From positions 186,001 through 250,000 of the forward strand of contig CAWAHE010000014.1 in NCBI GenBank assembly GCA_963781775.1: DNA of 64,000 nucleotides, written 5' to 3'. The notes under the pieces were generated by a model that searched no databases, had not been told where the DNA came from, and was given only the letters and a program-made list of their open reading frames with translations. Source of the stretch: CAVSRC01 sp963781775 (GTDB lineage: Bacteria; Pseudomonadota; Alphaproteobacteria; Rhizobiales; Kaistiaceae). Below, one piece after another: positions 1 through 8,097 of the stretch (its first letter is position 1; every line of letters begins with the position of its first letter). The translations under genes and the position numbers were made by a program.

Positions 1-382
1 CGCGACGAAATTCTGGACCGACAGGCGCTCGGCCGGATCGGCAATGCCCGGCGTCAGCGCCGAGACCTTCGAGACCAGGGTGCTTGCCGAATCGAAGAAC
101 TCGAAAAGCCCATCGGCAAGCCGCACCAGCGCCGCGACGAGCTCGCCTTCGTTGCCGGAAGCCAGCGCCGCCTCGAGGGCGTCAGCGGCGGCGTTGACCT
201 GGCCGCTGGCATCGGCAAGGGTCGCGCCGGCCGCCTGAACGACGGGATTGGCAGCGATCGATGTCGGGAATTCTGAGGCCGATGCCGTCGGTGTTCAGGT
301 CGGCGGCGAACGCTCCGGTTCCGCCGAGCGCGCGCGCCAGCCATACGCCGAACCTGACGATATAGACCTCTTCCCCCGCCAT
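1..382 (-). pseudogene. Unknown protein, partial at window edge, apparent frameshift
   Basis: I do not recognise this protein. Translation from ATG 382 gives a plausible start (MAGEEVYIVRFGVWLARAL) and runs through an LNTDGIGLRIPDID stretch. It then turns into an Arg-rich, shadow-like tail. From about position 255 leftwards the adjacent frame reads as a normal protein (ANPVVQAAGATLADASGQ and onward, rich in Ala and Leu with helical periodicity), open to base 1. Joining the two needs a single-base shift at the GATCGC around 245-260. The ATG lies 35 bp downstream of the S8 peptidase stop on the same strand, so the two probably form an operon. It could be a real lesion or a sequence error. The C-terminus lies outside the window. 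Confidence 0.5.
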
Positions 383-417
383 GCGCTTCGCGGCTCCCCC
401 AAAGGTCGGTCAGTCCG

Positions 418-2550
418 TCACGCTCCCGCGTGGCTCTTCAGTGCATCCACCATTCCGGCGCCAAAGCCCTCGGCGTAACCGGGATCACCCGGAGCCGGGC
501 TCACGCCGTCCCGGAAGTTGCCGGGCGCCGTGAGAATTGTCCGGACGTCGGCGACGGCCAGATCCTTGTTCTTCTGAAGCATCAGCGCGATGACGCCCGC
601 CACCGCCGGCGCAGCCATGCTGGTGCCGGAAAACGCGTCGAAGCGGTTTCCCTGCTGAAAATCGAAATCGAGGATGTGCAAAAGGTTCTGGTCGGTATCG
701 AGACTGAGCGCGGCGCTGATCAGAACGCCCGGCCCGGCAATGTCGGGCACCGGCGCCAGCGGTCCAAGGGGCGGATTCGAAAAATCGCGCATCGGGCCGC
801 GGGATGAGAACGGCGCCAGGGTGTGACGGATTGGGATTGCGAGGCCGTTTGCATCATCGTAGGCGGCCACCGTGATGACACGCGGCGTCATGGCATCTGA
901 GTTCATCGTGCCCAGCGCTGTCACGTCGATGGGCGTTATCGGCGATGCCGATCCGGCGATGATCTGCGGTGCGGGTAACACGCTGGCGTCGCGATAAGCA
1001 TTGGCGACCCGGAAACCGAAGCCCCGGCTGTGCTGACAATTGGCGAACAGTACCGTGCCGGCCGGGGCGCGGATGCGAATGTCGTATATGCCGAGCGCAT
1101 GTTGCGGCGGTGAGGCGCGCGCACTGGGGCGCACCTCCAGCTCTATGCTGTTGCGGCGGACAGTAACCGTGCCGCCGGCGCCGTCGGGCCGCTGCACGGC
1201 CGGAAGCGTATCGTGGGTGATGATGCGGGTCTTTCCGCCGTCGAAATCCTTGAAGAGGAAGCCGGCAAACACCTCGTTCGAGAACGCTGCCTCCGTCGGC
1301 ACGCGGACAGCGACGCTCACGTCCTGGGGGGCGGTGACGTCGCGGTACCAAAGCTGGGCCGTCAGGCCCGGCACGTCCGTGACGCGAACACAATTATCGA
1401 TGCGGGTTCGGTTTGGGCCGCGATCGTCGAACATCTCGAACGGCACGATGATTTCGCCGCTGTCCGGAATGGTGATCCGGGCATGGCTGCGTCTCGCCAC
1501 ATCGCCCTCGTTTCCCGACGATTTGACGAGGATCGCGCCTTTCGGAAAGTGCGTGTCGTCGGCGGCGTGGGCCGGATCGAAGGTATCGTCCAGCCAAAGC
1601 GAGTCCGAATCGAGACCATCGCCTGCCTCCCGGAACGTGCCGAAACTGCAACTGATGACGAGGGCCCTGTTGAGCGAGCGCGCGACCCGAAGGCAATAGA
1701 TCACGGCATCGCGAAACACGACTGCGGGGGACACCACATTGTGGTTCGAGTCCCTGATCTCGTTGGGCGTGTCGAGCATCTTGACCATGATGATGCCGGC
1801 CTCGGGCGCGACGCCGACGCGCGCCGCATCGGCGCTGGACGCGTGTGTGGGCCCGCCCGCGGCGATCGAGGTGACATGGGTGCCGTGGCCGACGCAGTCC
1901 CGATGGGAGAAATCGAGAGGCAGAAGAGGAAACAGGGACCCGTTGATGGCGTCGTTGATGGCCTGGGTCTGGTATTCGACGCCATAGGTCACGGCGGACA
2001 GGAGGAGATTGGCATTCGGACCGGCTTCGCCCGATTTGGGGGTCAGTCCCTGGTCCCAGATTCGCAGGATACGCGAGTCATAGTGGGGCGAGATCGCCTT
2101 GTTGAACATCGGGTGGGTGACGTCGATGCCGGTGTCGATGACCGCGACGATCACGTCCTTGCCCGTGGCTCCGCCGGTGCCGGTCAGCGTTCCGCTGGCG
2201 ACGTCCGCATGCCAGAGACCATCGGTGCCAATGTTGGCGACGGTGGAGGCCCTCGCGCGAATGTCGCGGACCGCGGTGTCGAGGTCGGCGTGCTTGGGCC
2301 TCCCCGCCGATATCCGGATGACGTGTGGATGCTGCGCGAGCGTCGGCAGATCGGCGAAGCGGATCGTGCCGATCGCTTCGTTGGCCATGACCGTCGATAT
2401 GGAGAAACCAAGCGTCTCGAGTGGCGCGATGTCGCCCTCGAACTGCAGGATGACGGAGATAGCCTTGTCGGGTTGGGTCTTCGCCGAGTCGCGCTGATAG
2501 TCGATGAGCGCCTGGTGAAGGCTCGCGTCGAGCTTCAGCAATTCGGTCAT
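418..2550 (-). CDS. S8 family subtilisin-like serine peptidase
   Basis: This 710-residue protein carries a complete subtilase catalytic triad: Asp139 in AVIDTGID, His222 in GHGTHV and Ser644 in GTSMAAP. An insertion of about 250 residues (roughly 370-600) separates the His and Ser segments; it is beta-rich and resembles the inserted domains of large bacterial subtilases. Residues 1-100 look like an I9-type propeptide or inhibitor region (ISVILQFEGDIAPLETLGF). There is no signal peptide, which is unusual for the family and suggests cytoplasmic action or non-classical export. The next gene downstream, 35 bp away on the same strand, encodes an unrecognised protein that may be its partner or substrate. 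The family call is secure; the role is unknown. Confidence 0.93.
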   Translation of the reverse strand: MTELLKLDASLHQALIDYQRDSAKTQPDKAISVILQFEGDIAPLETLGFSISTVMANEAIGTIRFADLPTLAQHPHVIRISAGRPKHADLDTAVRDIRARASTVANIGTDGLWHADVASGTLTGTGGATGKDVIVAVIDTGIDVTHPMFNKAISPHYDSRILRIWDQGLTPKSGEAGPNANLLLSAVTYGVEYQTQAINDAINGSLFPLLPLDFSHRDCVGHGTHVTSIAAGGPTHASSADAARVGVAPEAGIIMVKMLDTPNEIRDSNHNVVSPAVVFRDAVIYCLRVARSLNRALVISCSFGTFREAGDGLDSDSLWLDDTFDPAHAADDTHFPKGAILVKSSGNEGDVARRSHARITIPDSGEIIVPFEMFDDRGPNRTRIDNCVRVTDVPGLTAQLWYRDVTAPQDVSVAVRVPTEAAFSNEVFAGFLFKDFDGGKTRIITHDTLPAVQRPDGAGGTVTVRRNSIELEVRPSARASPPQHALGIYDIRIRAPAGTVLFANCQHSRGFGFRVANAYRDASVLPAPQIIAGSASPITPIDVTALGTMNSDAMTPRVITVAAYDDANGLAIPIRHTLAPFSSRGPMRDFSNPPLGPLAPVPDIAGPGVLISAALSLDTDQNLLHILDFDFQQGNRFDAFSGTSMAAPAVAGVIALMLQKNKDLAVADVRTILTAPGNFRDGVSPAPGDPGYAEGFGAGMVDALKSHAGA

Positions 2551-2695
2551 GAGTCACCGCCGCGTGACGTCAGACCCCCGAACCCGTATTGCGCCCGCCG
2601 CGACTATATCGCGATTTTTCGGGCGCGCGATAGGGTCAAGAAATTCGAATCAGATTCTTCGCAATTATCGCTGCCCGAATGGCGGCCGATCCGCG

Positions 2696-3307
2696 CTACT
2701 TGAATCCATTGCGCCTGGCGGTGGACGGCAGGATGGCCTCCATCGCCTTGCGCATCTCGAACTCCGACCAGGACTCGGCGCGGAACGCCATCGCGAAGCG
2801 CGCCGTGAGTTCCTCGCTCGGCACTTCCGTCAGCGGCGGCGGATCGGATGGAACGGGCGTGTCGCCAGCTGTGACGGTCGGCGCGACGCTGGCACTCACG
2901 GCCACGACCTCGCCCTTGCACGGACTCGGCAGGTTCACGTCCGGGCCATCGATGACGGTGACGCGGACCTTTGCGACGCCGGCGCGAATGTAGCCAAGCC
3001 TCGAAGCCGCCTCGCGGCTGAGGTCGATGACACGGCCGCCGGCGAACGGGCCGCGATCATTGATGCGGACGACCACCGAACGATCGTTCTTCAAGTTGGT
3101 GACCCTGACCTTGGTGCCGAACGGCAGCGTGCGGTGCGCCGCGGTCAGTCCTCCGGAATTGGGCTCACCGCTGGCGGTCACGCCGCCCGGCGCGAACCAG
3201 GCCGCCTTGCCGCACTGTTCGGCGGCCAGGGCAACGCCCGAGGCGCACGCACACGATGCGGCAAAGCTCGCCAACAGAGCCGCGAAACGAATCCCTTCGG
3301 CCTTCAC
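2696..3307 (-). CDS. rlpA: RlpA-like septal ring lytic transglycosylase / DPBB protein
   Basis: This is an exported protein with a double-psi beta-barrel RlpA domain: ASGEPNSGGLTAAHRTLPFGT, then VRINDRGPFAGGRVIDLSREAA. RlpA proteins cleave or bind peptidoglycan strands lacking stem peptides during cell separation. I chose the GTG at 3307 (203 aa) because a GGAGGG sequence lies about 7 nt upstream and the N-terminus then reads as a good signal peptide ending ...ASGVALA-AE. An ATG 27 nt upstream (3334) has no good ribosome binding site. The SPOR domain of E. coli RlpA is absent. The C-terminal 70 residues are a Pro/Thr linker and a short tail. Confidence 0.85.
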   Translation of the reverse strand: MKAEGIRFAALLASFAASCACASGVALAAEQCGKAAWFAPGGVTASGEPNSGGLTAAHRTLPFGTKVRVTNLKNDRSVVVRINDRGPFAGGRVIDLSREAASRLGYIRAGVAKVRVTVIDGPDVNLPSPCKGEVVAVSASVAPTVTAGDTPVPSDPPPLTEVPSEELTARFAMAFRAESWSEFEMRKAMEAILPSTARRNGFK

Positions 3308-3433
3308 GAGACGCCCTCCGTCCCGCCGCATCAACGGTGGCCAAACCGTCCCGCCCCTTTGCCCAATTGTCGGGCATGGTCACAGGCAAATCGGGCTGGA
3401 ATACGGCACCCGAGTGGCGAAGAGGATGCCTGT

Positions 3434-4645
3434 CTACTGGACGCGTTCCAGCGCCATGGCAACGCCCTGCCCGACACCGACGCACATGGTGGCAAGACCG
3501 ATCTTGCCGCCGCTGGCGCCGAGCCCGATGGCGACGTCCGCCGCCAGCCGCGCGCCCGACATGCCGAGCGGATGGCCGTAAGCGATGGCGCCGCCATTCG
3601 GGTTCACATGGGCCGCGTCGTCGGCAAGGCCGAGTTGCCGCAGACAGGCCAGGGACTGGCTGGCGAAGGCTTCGTTCAATTCGATCAGGTCGAAGGCCGA
3701 AATCTTCAGGCTAAGCCGCGCCATCAGCTTCTCGGTCGCTGGAACCGGGCCGATGCCCATCACGCGCGGCGGCACGCCGGCGCTCGCCATGCCGAGGATG
3801 CGCGCCAACGGCTTCAGCCCGAGGCGCTCGACGGCCTCGCCGGAGGTTATCAGCAGCGCCTGCGCGCCGTCATTGACGCCGGAAGCATTGCCGGCGGTCA
3901 CCGTGCCGCCAGGGCGCACGATCGGCTTCAGCTTGGCCAGCGTATCCAGCGTGGTGTCAGGGCGCGGATGCTCGTCGGTGGTGAACATGATCGGGCCGGT
4001 CTTGCGGCTGCCCGGCGTCTCCACCGCGACGATGCGGCCCGTCAAAACACCACTTTCCATCGCCGCCCGGGCGCGTTCCTGCGAGCGCAACGCAAAGGCA
4101 TCCTGATCGGCGCGGCTGACCTGATAGTCGTCGGCGACGTTCTCGGCGGTCTCCGGCATGGAGTCGACGCCGTACTGCGCCTTCATGAGCGGGTTGACGA
4201 AGCGCCAGCCGATGGTGGTGTCGTAGATGTCGGCGCTGCGCTGGAAGGCCGCCTCGGCCTTGCCCATGACCAGCGGCGCGCGGGTCATCGACTCGACGCC
4301 GCCGGCGATGACCACATCCAGCTCACCGGCGCGAATAGCACGCGCGGCCGTGCCGACGGCATCCAGTCCCGACGCGCACAGGCGGTTCATGGTCGTGCCC
4401 GGAACAGTCTCGGGCAAACCGGCAAGCAGGGCGGCCATGCGGGCGACGTTGCGATTGTCTTCACCGGCCTGATTGGCGCAGCCGAGGATGACCTCCTGAA
4501 CCGCCTCACCCAGCCCGTCATGCCGTGCAAGCAGCGCCCTGATCGGGATCGCCGCCAGATCGTCGGCGCGCACCTTCGCCAGCGCCCCGGCGAAGCGGCC
4601 GATCGGCGTCCGCAGCGCATCGCAGATATAGGCTTCCCGGCTCAT
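3434..4645 (-). CDS. pcaF: 3-oxoadipyl-CoA thiolase (thiolase family)
   Basis: This thiolase cleaves 3-oxoadipyl-CoA to succinyl-CoA and acetyl-CoA, the last step of the beta-ketoadipate pathway. The 403-residue protein starts SREAYICDALRTPIGRFAGAL followed by VRADDLAA, the typical PcaF N-terminus. It has the acylated Cys90 (NRLCASGLD), His358 in GGAIAYGHPLG and Cys388 in CVGVGQG. The start is ATG 4645; the frame stays open 69 nt further upstream, but that extension is not conserved thiolase sequence. No other pca genes are adjacent. It could supply the terminal step for aromatic acids produced by the hydroxycinnamate locus near 42-46 kb, but a more general acetyl-CoA acetyltransferase role cannot be excluded. 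Confidence 0.88.
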   Translation of the reverse strand: MSREAYICDALRTPIGRFAGALAKVRADDLAAIPIRALLARHDGLGEAVQEVILGCANQAGEDNRNVARMAALLAGLPETVPGTTMNRLCASGLDAVGTAARAIRAGELDVVIAGGVESMTRAPLVMGKAEAAFQRSADIYDTTIGWRFVNPLMKAQYGVDSMPETAENVADDYQVSRADQDAFALRSQERARAAMESGVLTGRIVAVETPGSRKTGPIMFTTDEHPRPDTTLDTLAKLKPIVRPGGTVTAGNASGVNDGAQALLITSGEAVERLGLKPLARILGMASAGVPPRVMGIGPVPATEKLMARLSLKISAFDLIELNEAFASQSLACLRQLGLADDAAHVNPNGGAIAYGHPLGMSGARLAADVAIGLGASGGKIGLATMCVGVGQGVAMALERVQ

Positions 4646-4759
4646 GCACTTGGCTCCATATGACGCAGCCGAGGCGGCCGCCGAACGAGGAAGATGCCCC
4701 CGGAGCGCAGACACTAGACGCTCAGGGAGAGACGCGGAACAGCCGACGAAGCATCCGTG

Positions 4760-5719
4760 TCATCGCGGCTCGACCAGCCGGACAGGCGTACCGGACAGCC
4801 ACGCCTCGATATCCTCCAGAACGCCGCTGAAATAGGTGGCGTAGGTGGTGTGCGTGACGTAGCCGATATGCGGTGTGGCGATGACGTTGCCGAGCGTGCG
4901 GAACGGATGGTTGGCAGGCAGCGGTTCGACGTCGAATACGTCGAGGGCAGCGGCCGCGATCGTTCGCTTGTCGAGGGCGTCGATGAGCGCCGCTTCGTCC
5001 ACGATCGGCCCGCGCGAGGTGTTGATCAGCATGGCGGTCGGCTTCATCAGCCCCAGCTCGCGCTTGCCGATCAGCCCGCGGCTTGCCGGGCTGAGGACCA
5101 CGTGGATCGTGACGAAATCGGACTCGCGCAGGAGATCGTCGAGCCTCGCGACCCGCTGGACGCCCGCCTCGCGACAGCGCTCGTCGGTCAGGTTGCGGCT
5201 CCACGCGGCAACCTCCATTTCGAGCGCCTTGGCAACCGCGGCAACGCGGGCGCCCAATCTGCCTAGCCCGATGACGCCCAGCCTTGCCCCCGAAAGGTCC
5301 GTGCCGAGCCCGATCTGCCAACCCCCCTCGCGCACCGCCGCCGCCTCCGCAGGGAGGCCGCGCGCCAGCGCCAGCATCAGGCCGATGGTCAGTTCCGCCG
5401 TCGACGGACCGAACGCCCCGGTGCCGCAGACGACCACGCCGCGCTCGTGCGCCGCCCTGACATCGATCGACGCATTGCGGGGACCGGTGGTGATGAGGAG
5501 CTTCAGCTTCGGCAAGCGCTCGAGCAGCGCGCGGTCGAACGGCGTACGCTCGCGCATGGCGACGACGATGTCGAAATCCGCCAGGCGGGCGGCAACCGCG
5601 TCGCGGTCCGCCAGATGATCGGAGAACGCCCGGATTTCAACCTTGCCGGCGAGCCGGTCCCAATCGGCAAGCCCCATGGCGACGTTCTGATAGTCGTCCA
5701 GAATGGCGCAGCGCATCAT
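4760..5719 (-). CDS. D-2-hydroxyacid dehydrogenase family protein
   Basis: This is an NAD-dependent 2-hydroxyacid dehydrogenase of 319 aa. The Rossmann motif GLGRLG is at residues 151-156, and the catalytic set is Arg236 (NTSRGP), Glu265 (VFDVEPLP) and His284 (ATPHIG). The start is ATG 5719 (Met-Met), preceded by GGGAGGA. The open frame runs on upstream into the ETF-QO gene, but that part is antisense-like Arg-rich sequence. The N-terminus MMRCAILDDYQNVA resembles the subgroup annotated as D-2-hydroxyacid dehydrogenase or phosphoglycerate-dehydrogenase-like; the substrate is unknown. It starts 58 nt after the ETF-QO stop on the same strand, so co-transcription is possible. Confidence 0.88.
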   Translation of the reverse strand: MMRCAILDDYQNVAMGLADWDRLAGKVEIRAFSDHLADRDAVAARLADFDIVVAMRERTPFDRALLERLPKLKLLITTGPRNASIDVRAAHERGVVVCGTGAFGPSTAELTIGLMLALARGLPAEAAAVREGGWQIGLGTDLSGARLGVIGLGRLGARVAAVAKALEMEVAAWSRNLTDERCREAGVQRVARLDDLLRESDFVTIHVVLSPASRGLIGKRELGLMKPTAMLINTSRGPIVDEAALIDALDKRTIAAAALDVFDVEPLPANHPFRTLGNVIATPHIGYVTHTTYATYFSGVLEDIEAWLSGTPVRLVEPR

Positions 5720-5777
5720 CAAACCATCCTCCCGGCGTCGTTCGTATTTCCAGAAACCGACGTCTTTTCGCGCCGGC

Positions 5778-7436
5778 TCACATGTTGGGGTAGTTCGGCC
5801 CGCCGCCGCCTTCGGGCGGCACCCAATCGATGTTCTGGTTGGGATCCTTGATGTCGCACGTCTTGCAGTGGACGCAATTGGCGGCGTTGATCTGGTAGCG
5901 CGGCGCGTCCGCGCCTTCCTCGATCCATTCATAGACGCCGGCCGGACAATAGCGCGCCGACGGCCCACCATAGACGTCATGCTCCGAGGATTTCTGCAAG
6001 GCCATGTCGCGGACGTGGAGATGGACCGGCTGATCCTCTTCATGGAGCGTGTTGGACACGAAGACCGACGACAACCGGTCGAAGGTCACGACGCCGTCCG
6101 GCTTCGGATAGGCAATCGGCTTCGCTTTCGCGGCGGGCATGGTCGCGGCGTGGTCCGGCTTGCCGTGACCGAGTGTGCCGAACAGCGAGAAGCCAAACGT
6201 GTTGGTCCACATGTCAAACCCGGCCGCGGCGATGCCGGCGAGCGTGCCGAACTTCGACCACAACGGCTTGACGTTGCGCACCGGACGGAGGTCGCGGCCG
6301 ATATCCGAGCCGCGCCACGCGTCTTCATAGCTCGCCAATTCATCATTGGAACGTCCGGCGGCGATCGCCCCGGCGACATGCTCCGCGGCCAGCATGCCGG
6401 AAAGAACCGCATTGTGGCTGCCCTTGATGCGCGGCACGTTGACGAAGCCGGCCGAGCAGCCGATGAGCGCGCCGCCCGGGAAGACAAGCTTGGGCACAGA
6501 TTGCCAGCCGCCTTCGGTGATGGCGCGCGCGCCATAGGACAGACGCCGTCCGCCCTCGAGCAGCGGACGGATCAGCGGGTGGGTCTTGAAGCGCTGGAAC
6601 TCCTCGAACGGCGACAGGAACGGATTGGCGTAGTTCAGGTGTACGACGAAGCCGATCGACACGAGGTTTTCGCCGAAGTGATAGAGGAACGAGCCGCCGC
6701 CGGTGCGATTGTCGAGCGGCCAGCCGAAGGTGTGCTGGACGAGACCGGGGCGATGCTTCTCCGGCGCGACTTCCCACAATTCCTTGAGGCCGATGCCGAA
6801 TTTCTGCGGCTCCTTGCCGTCCGCCAGCCCGTAGCGTGCGATAAGCTGCTTGGCGAGCGAGCCGCGCGCGCCCTCGCCGATGAGCGTGTATTTGGCGCGC
6901 AGTTCCATGCCGCGCTGGAAGCCCGCCTTGGGCTTGCCGTCGCGGCCGACGCCCATGTCGCCGGTAGCGACGCCGACGACCGCGCCCGCATCGTCGTGCA
7001 ATGTCTCGACCGCGGCAAAGCCGGGGAAGATCTCGACGCCCAGCGCCTCCGCCTTGGCGGCCAGCCACCGGCAGACATCGCCCAACGACGCGATGCAGGC
7101 ACCGTGATTGCGCATCAGCGGCGGCATCAGGATGTTCGGCAAGCGGATTTCGCCGGCCGGCCCGAGCCAGCAGAAATGGTCGGCAGTCACCGCCGTGGTG
7201 AGCGGGGTCTCCTCGCTCCGCCAGTCGGGCAGCAGCCGATCGAGGCCGATCGGGTCGATCACCGCGCCGGAAAGAATGTGCGCGCCGACCTCGGAGCCCT
7301 TCTCCAGCACGACGACCGAGAGGTCGGGGTCAACCTGCTTGAGCCGGATCGCGGCCGACAGGCCCGCCGGACCGGCCCCGACGATCACGACGTCGAAGTC
7401 CATCGACTCGCGTGGCGCGGCGGAAGGGTCGCTCAT
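5778..7436 (-). CDS. Electron transfer flavoprotein-ubiquinone oxidoreductase
   Basis: ETF-QO passes electrons from reduced ETF (fed by acyl-CoA and dimethylglycine-type dehydrogenases) to ubiquinone at the inner membrane. The 552-residue length is usual for the family. The N-terminal FAD-binding motif is VVIVGAGPAGLSAA. The C-terminal ferredoxin-like domain holds a 4Fe-4S cluster bound by Cys497 (CPAGVYEW) and Cys521, Cys524 and Cys527 (CVHCKTC), followed by the conserved DPNQNIDWVPPEGGGGPNYPNM-type end. It is the first gene of a leftward run and is divergent from the DUF1127 gene. Confidence 0.97.
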   Translation of the reverse strand: MSDPSAAPRESMDFDVVIVGAGPAGLSAAIRLKQVDPDLSVVVLEKGSEVGAHILSGAVIDPIGLDRLLPDWRSEETPLTTAVTADHFCWLGPAGEIRLPNILMPPLMRNHGACIASLGDVCRWLAAKAEALGVEIFPGFAAVETLHDDAGAVVGVATGDMGVGRDGKPKAGFQRGMELRAKYTLIGEGARGSLAKQLIARYGLADGKEPQKFGIGLKELWEVAPEKHRPGLVQHTFGWPLDNRTGGGSFLYHFGENLVSIGFVVHLNYANPFLSPFEEFQRFKTHPLIRPLLEGGRRLSYGARAITEGGWQSVPKLVFPGGALIGCSAGFVNVPRIKGSHNAVLSGMLAAEHVAGAIAAGRSNDELASYEDAWRGSDIGRDLRPVRNVKPLWSKFGTLAGIAAAGFDMWTNTFGFSLFGTLGHGKPDHAATMPAAKAKPIAYPKPDGVVTFDRLSSVFVSNTLHEEDQPVHLHVRDMALQKSSEHDVYGGPSARYCPAGVYEWIEEGADAPRYQINAANCVHCKTCDIKDPNQNIDWVPPEGGGGPNYPNM

Positions 7437-7732
7437 CGCAACACCCTTTCGTAGCAGGCGGATACGCGTCGCGACGCATTGAGGAGTCTCGGTCGGTCGA
7501 GGTCGGGCATGTCGAGAGTGCTATTCCCTTGAGGCGAGGCCGGGCGGGACAATAGCCCGCGGCTCGCCGATTCCGAGGCAAAAAATCGACCCGGCAACCG
7601 CGGCGGCAGGGAATGCCCGACCACCCACACGGATGTTTTTCGATGCGGCCTTGTCGATCCCGGGCCGGCTCGCTCGTCGTGAAGGCGAGACCACGCGAAC
7701 CGCCCGCCGATGCGCGGACAAGGAGGACGAAA
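7437..7732. other. Divergent intergenic region between ETF-QO and DUF1127 gene
   Basis: This roughly 296-bp stretch separates two divergent start codons and should hold both promoters. I see no convincing gene in it. A GC-rich imperfect inverted repeat lies around 7532-7567 (GGCGAGGCCGGGCGGG pairing imperfectly with CCCGCGGCTCGCC). A strong ribosome binding site (AAGGAGGA, about 7720-7727) serves the DUF1127 gene. Confidence 0.4.
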
Positions 7733-8005
7733 ATGACGACCGACGACATCAAGAATGGGTTCGTTTTCAAGCTGTTGACGCGCATTTCCGACGGATTGGC
7801 GGCGCGGCGCATCCTGCGGGCCAAGCATTTCGCGCTGACGTCGCTGCTGGCGATGGACACGCACCGCCTCGACGATCTCGGCATCAGCCGCCAGGACGTG
7901 CTGGACGCCGTTCACGCCCGGTCCGGCGCCCGTCATCTCGAAGCGCGCCGGCGCGTCCGCACCGCAGGTGCGCCCGTGCGGCTCCACACCCGCGCCACGG
8001 CATAG
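7733..8005 (+). CDS. Small DUF1127-like protein
   Basis: This is a 90-residue basic protein starting at ATG 7733, placed 5 nt after AAGGAGGA. The central segment SLLAMDTHRLDDLGISRQDV matches the DUF1127 core (L-x-x-L-x-D-x-x-L-x-D-I/L-G-I/L-x-R). Short DUF1127 proteins are common in Alphaproteobacteria, and some affect RNA turnover and phosphate or carbon metabolism. This one is longer than the minimal 45-50 aa form, with about 35 residues before the motif and an Arg-rich tail. Reading frames that start further upstream (7613) lack a ribosome binding site and conserved sequence. Confidence 0.75.
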   Translation: MTTDDIKNGFVFKLLTRISDGLAARRILRAKHFALTSLLAMDTHRLDDLGISRQDVLDAVHARSGARHLEARRRVRTAGAPVRLHTRATA

Positions 8006-8097
8006 CGGCGGACCGTCGCGCCTGCGACGCCCGTCGCTGCCGACGGAAGCGGCATATGCCATGATGCCACCGACGGCGTTTACCGAACCGGCGGGGC

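Noticed and set aside
1213..2703. Plus-strand open frame of 496 codons across the S8 peptidase
   Set aside because: It is antisense to a complete catalytic-triad peptidase, rich in Arg, Asp and Gly, and has no recognisable domain. Long antisense frames are expected at this GC content.
2549..4663. Plus-strand open frame of 704 codons over rlpA and pcaF
   Set aside because: It spans two real minus-strand genes and their gap, has Arg/Ala-rich low-complexity composition, and shows no motif.
5703..7454. Plus-strand open frame of 583 codons over ETF-QO
   Set aside because: Antisense shadow of a gene with intact FAD and 4Fe-4S motifs.
7532..7567. GC-rich inverted repeat as an intrinsic terminator
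   Set aside because: It lies between two divergent starts, pairs imperfectly and has no T-run; kept only as a remark on the intergenic region.
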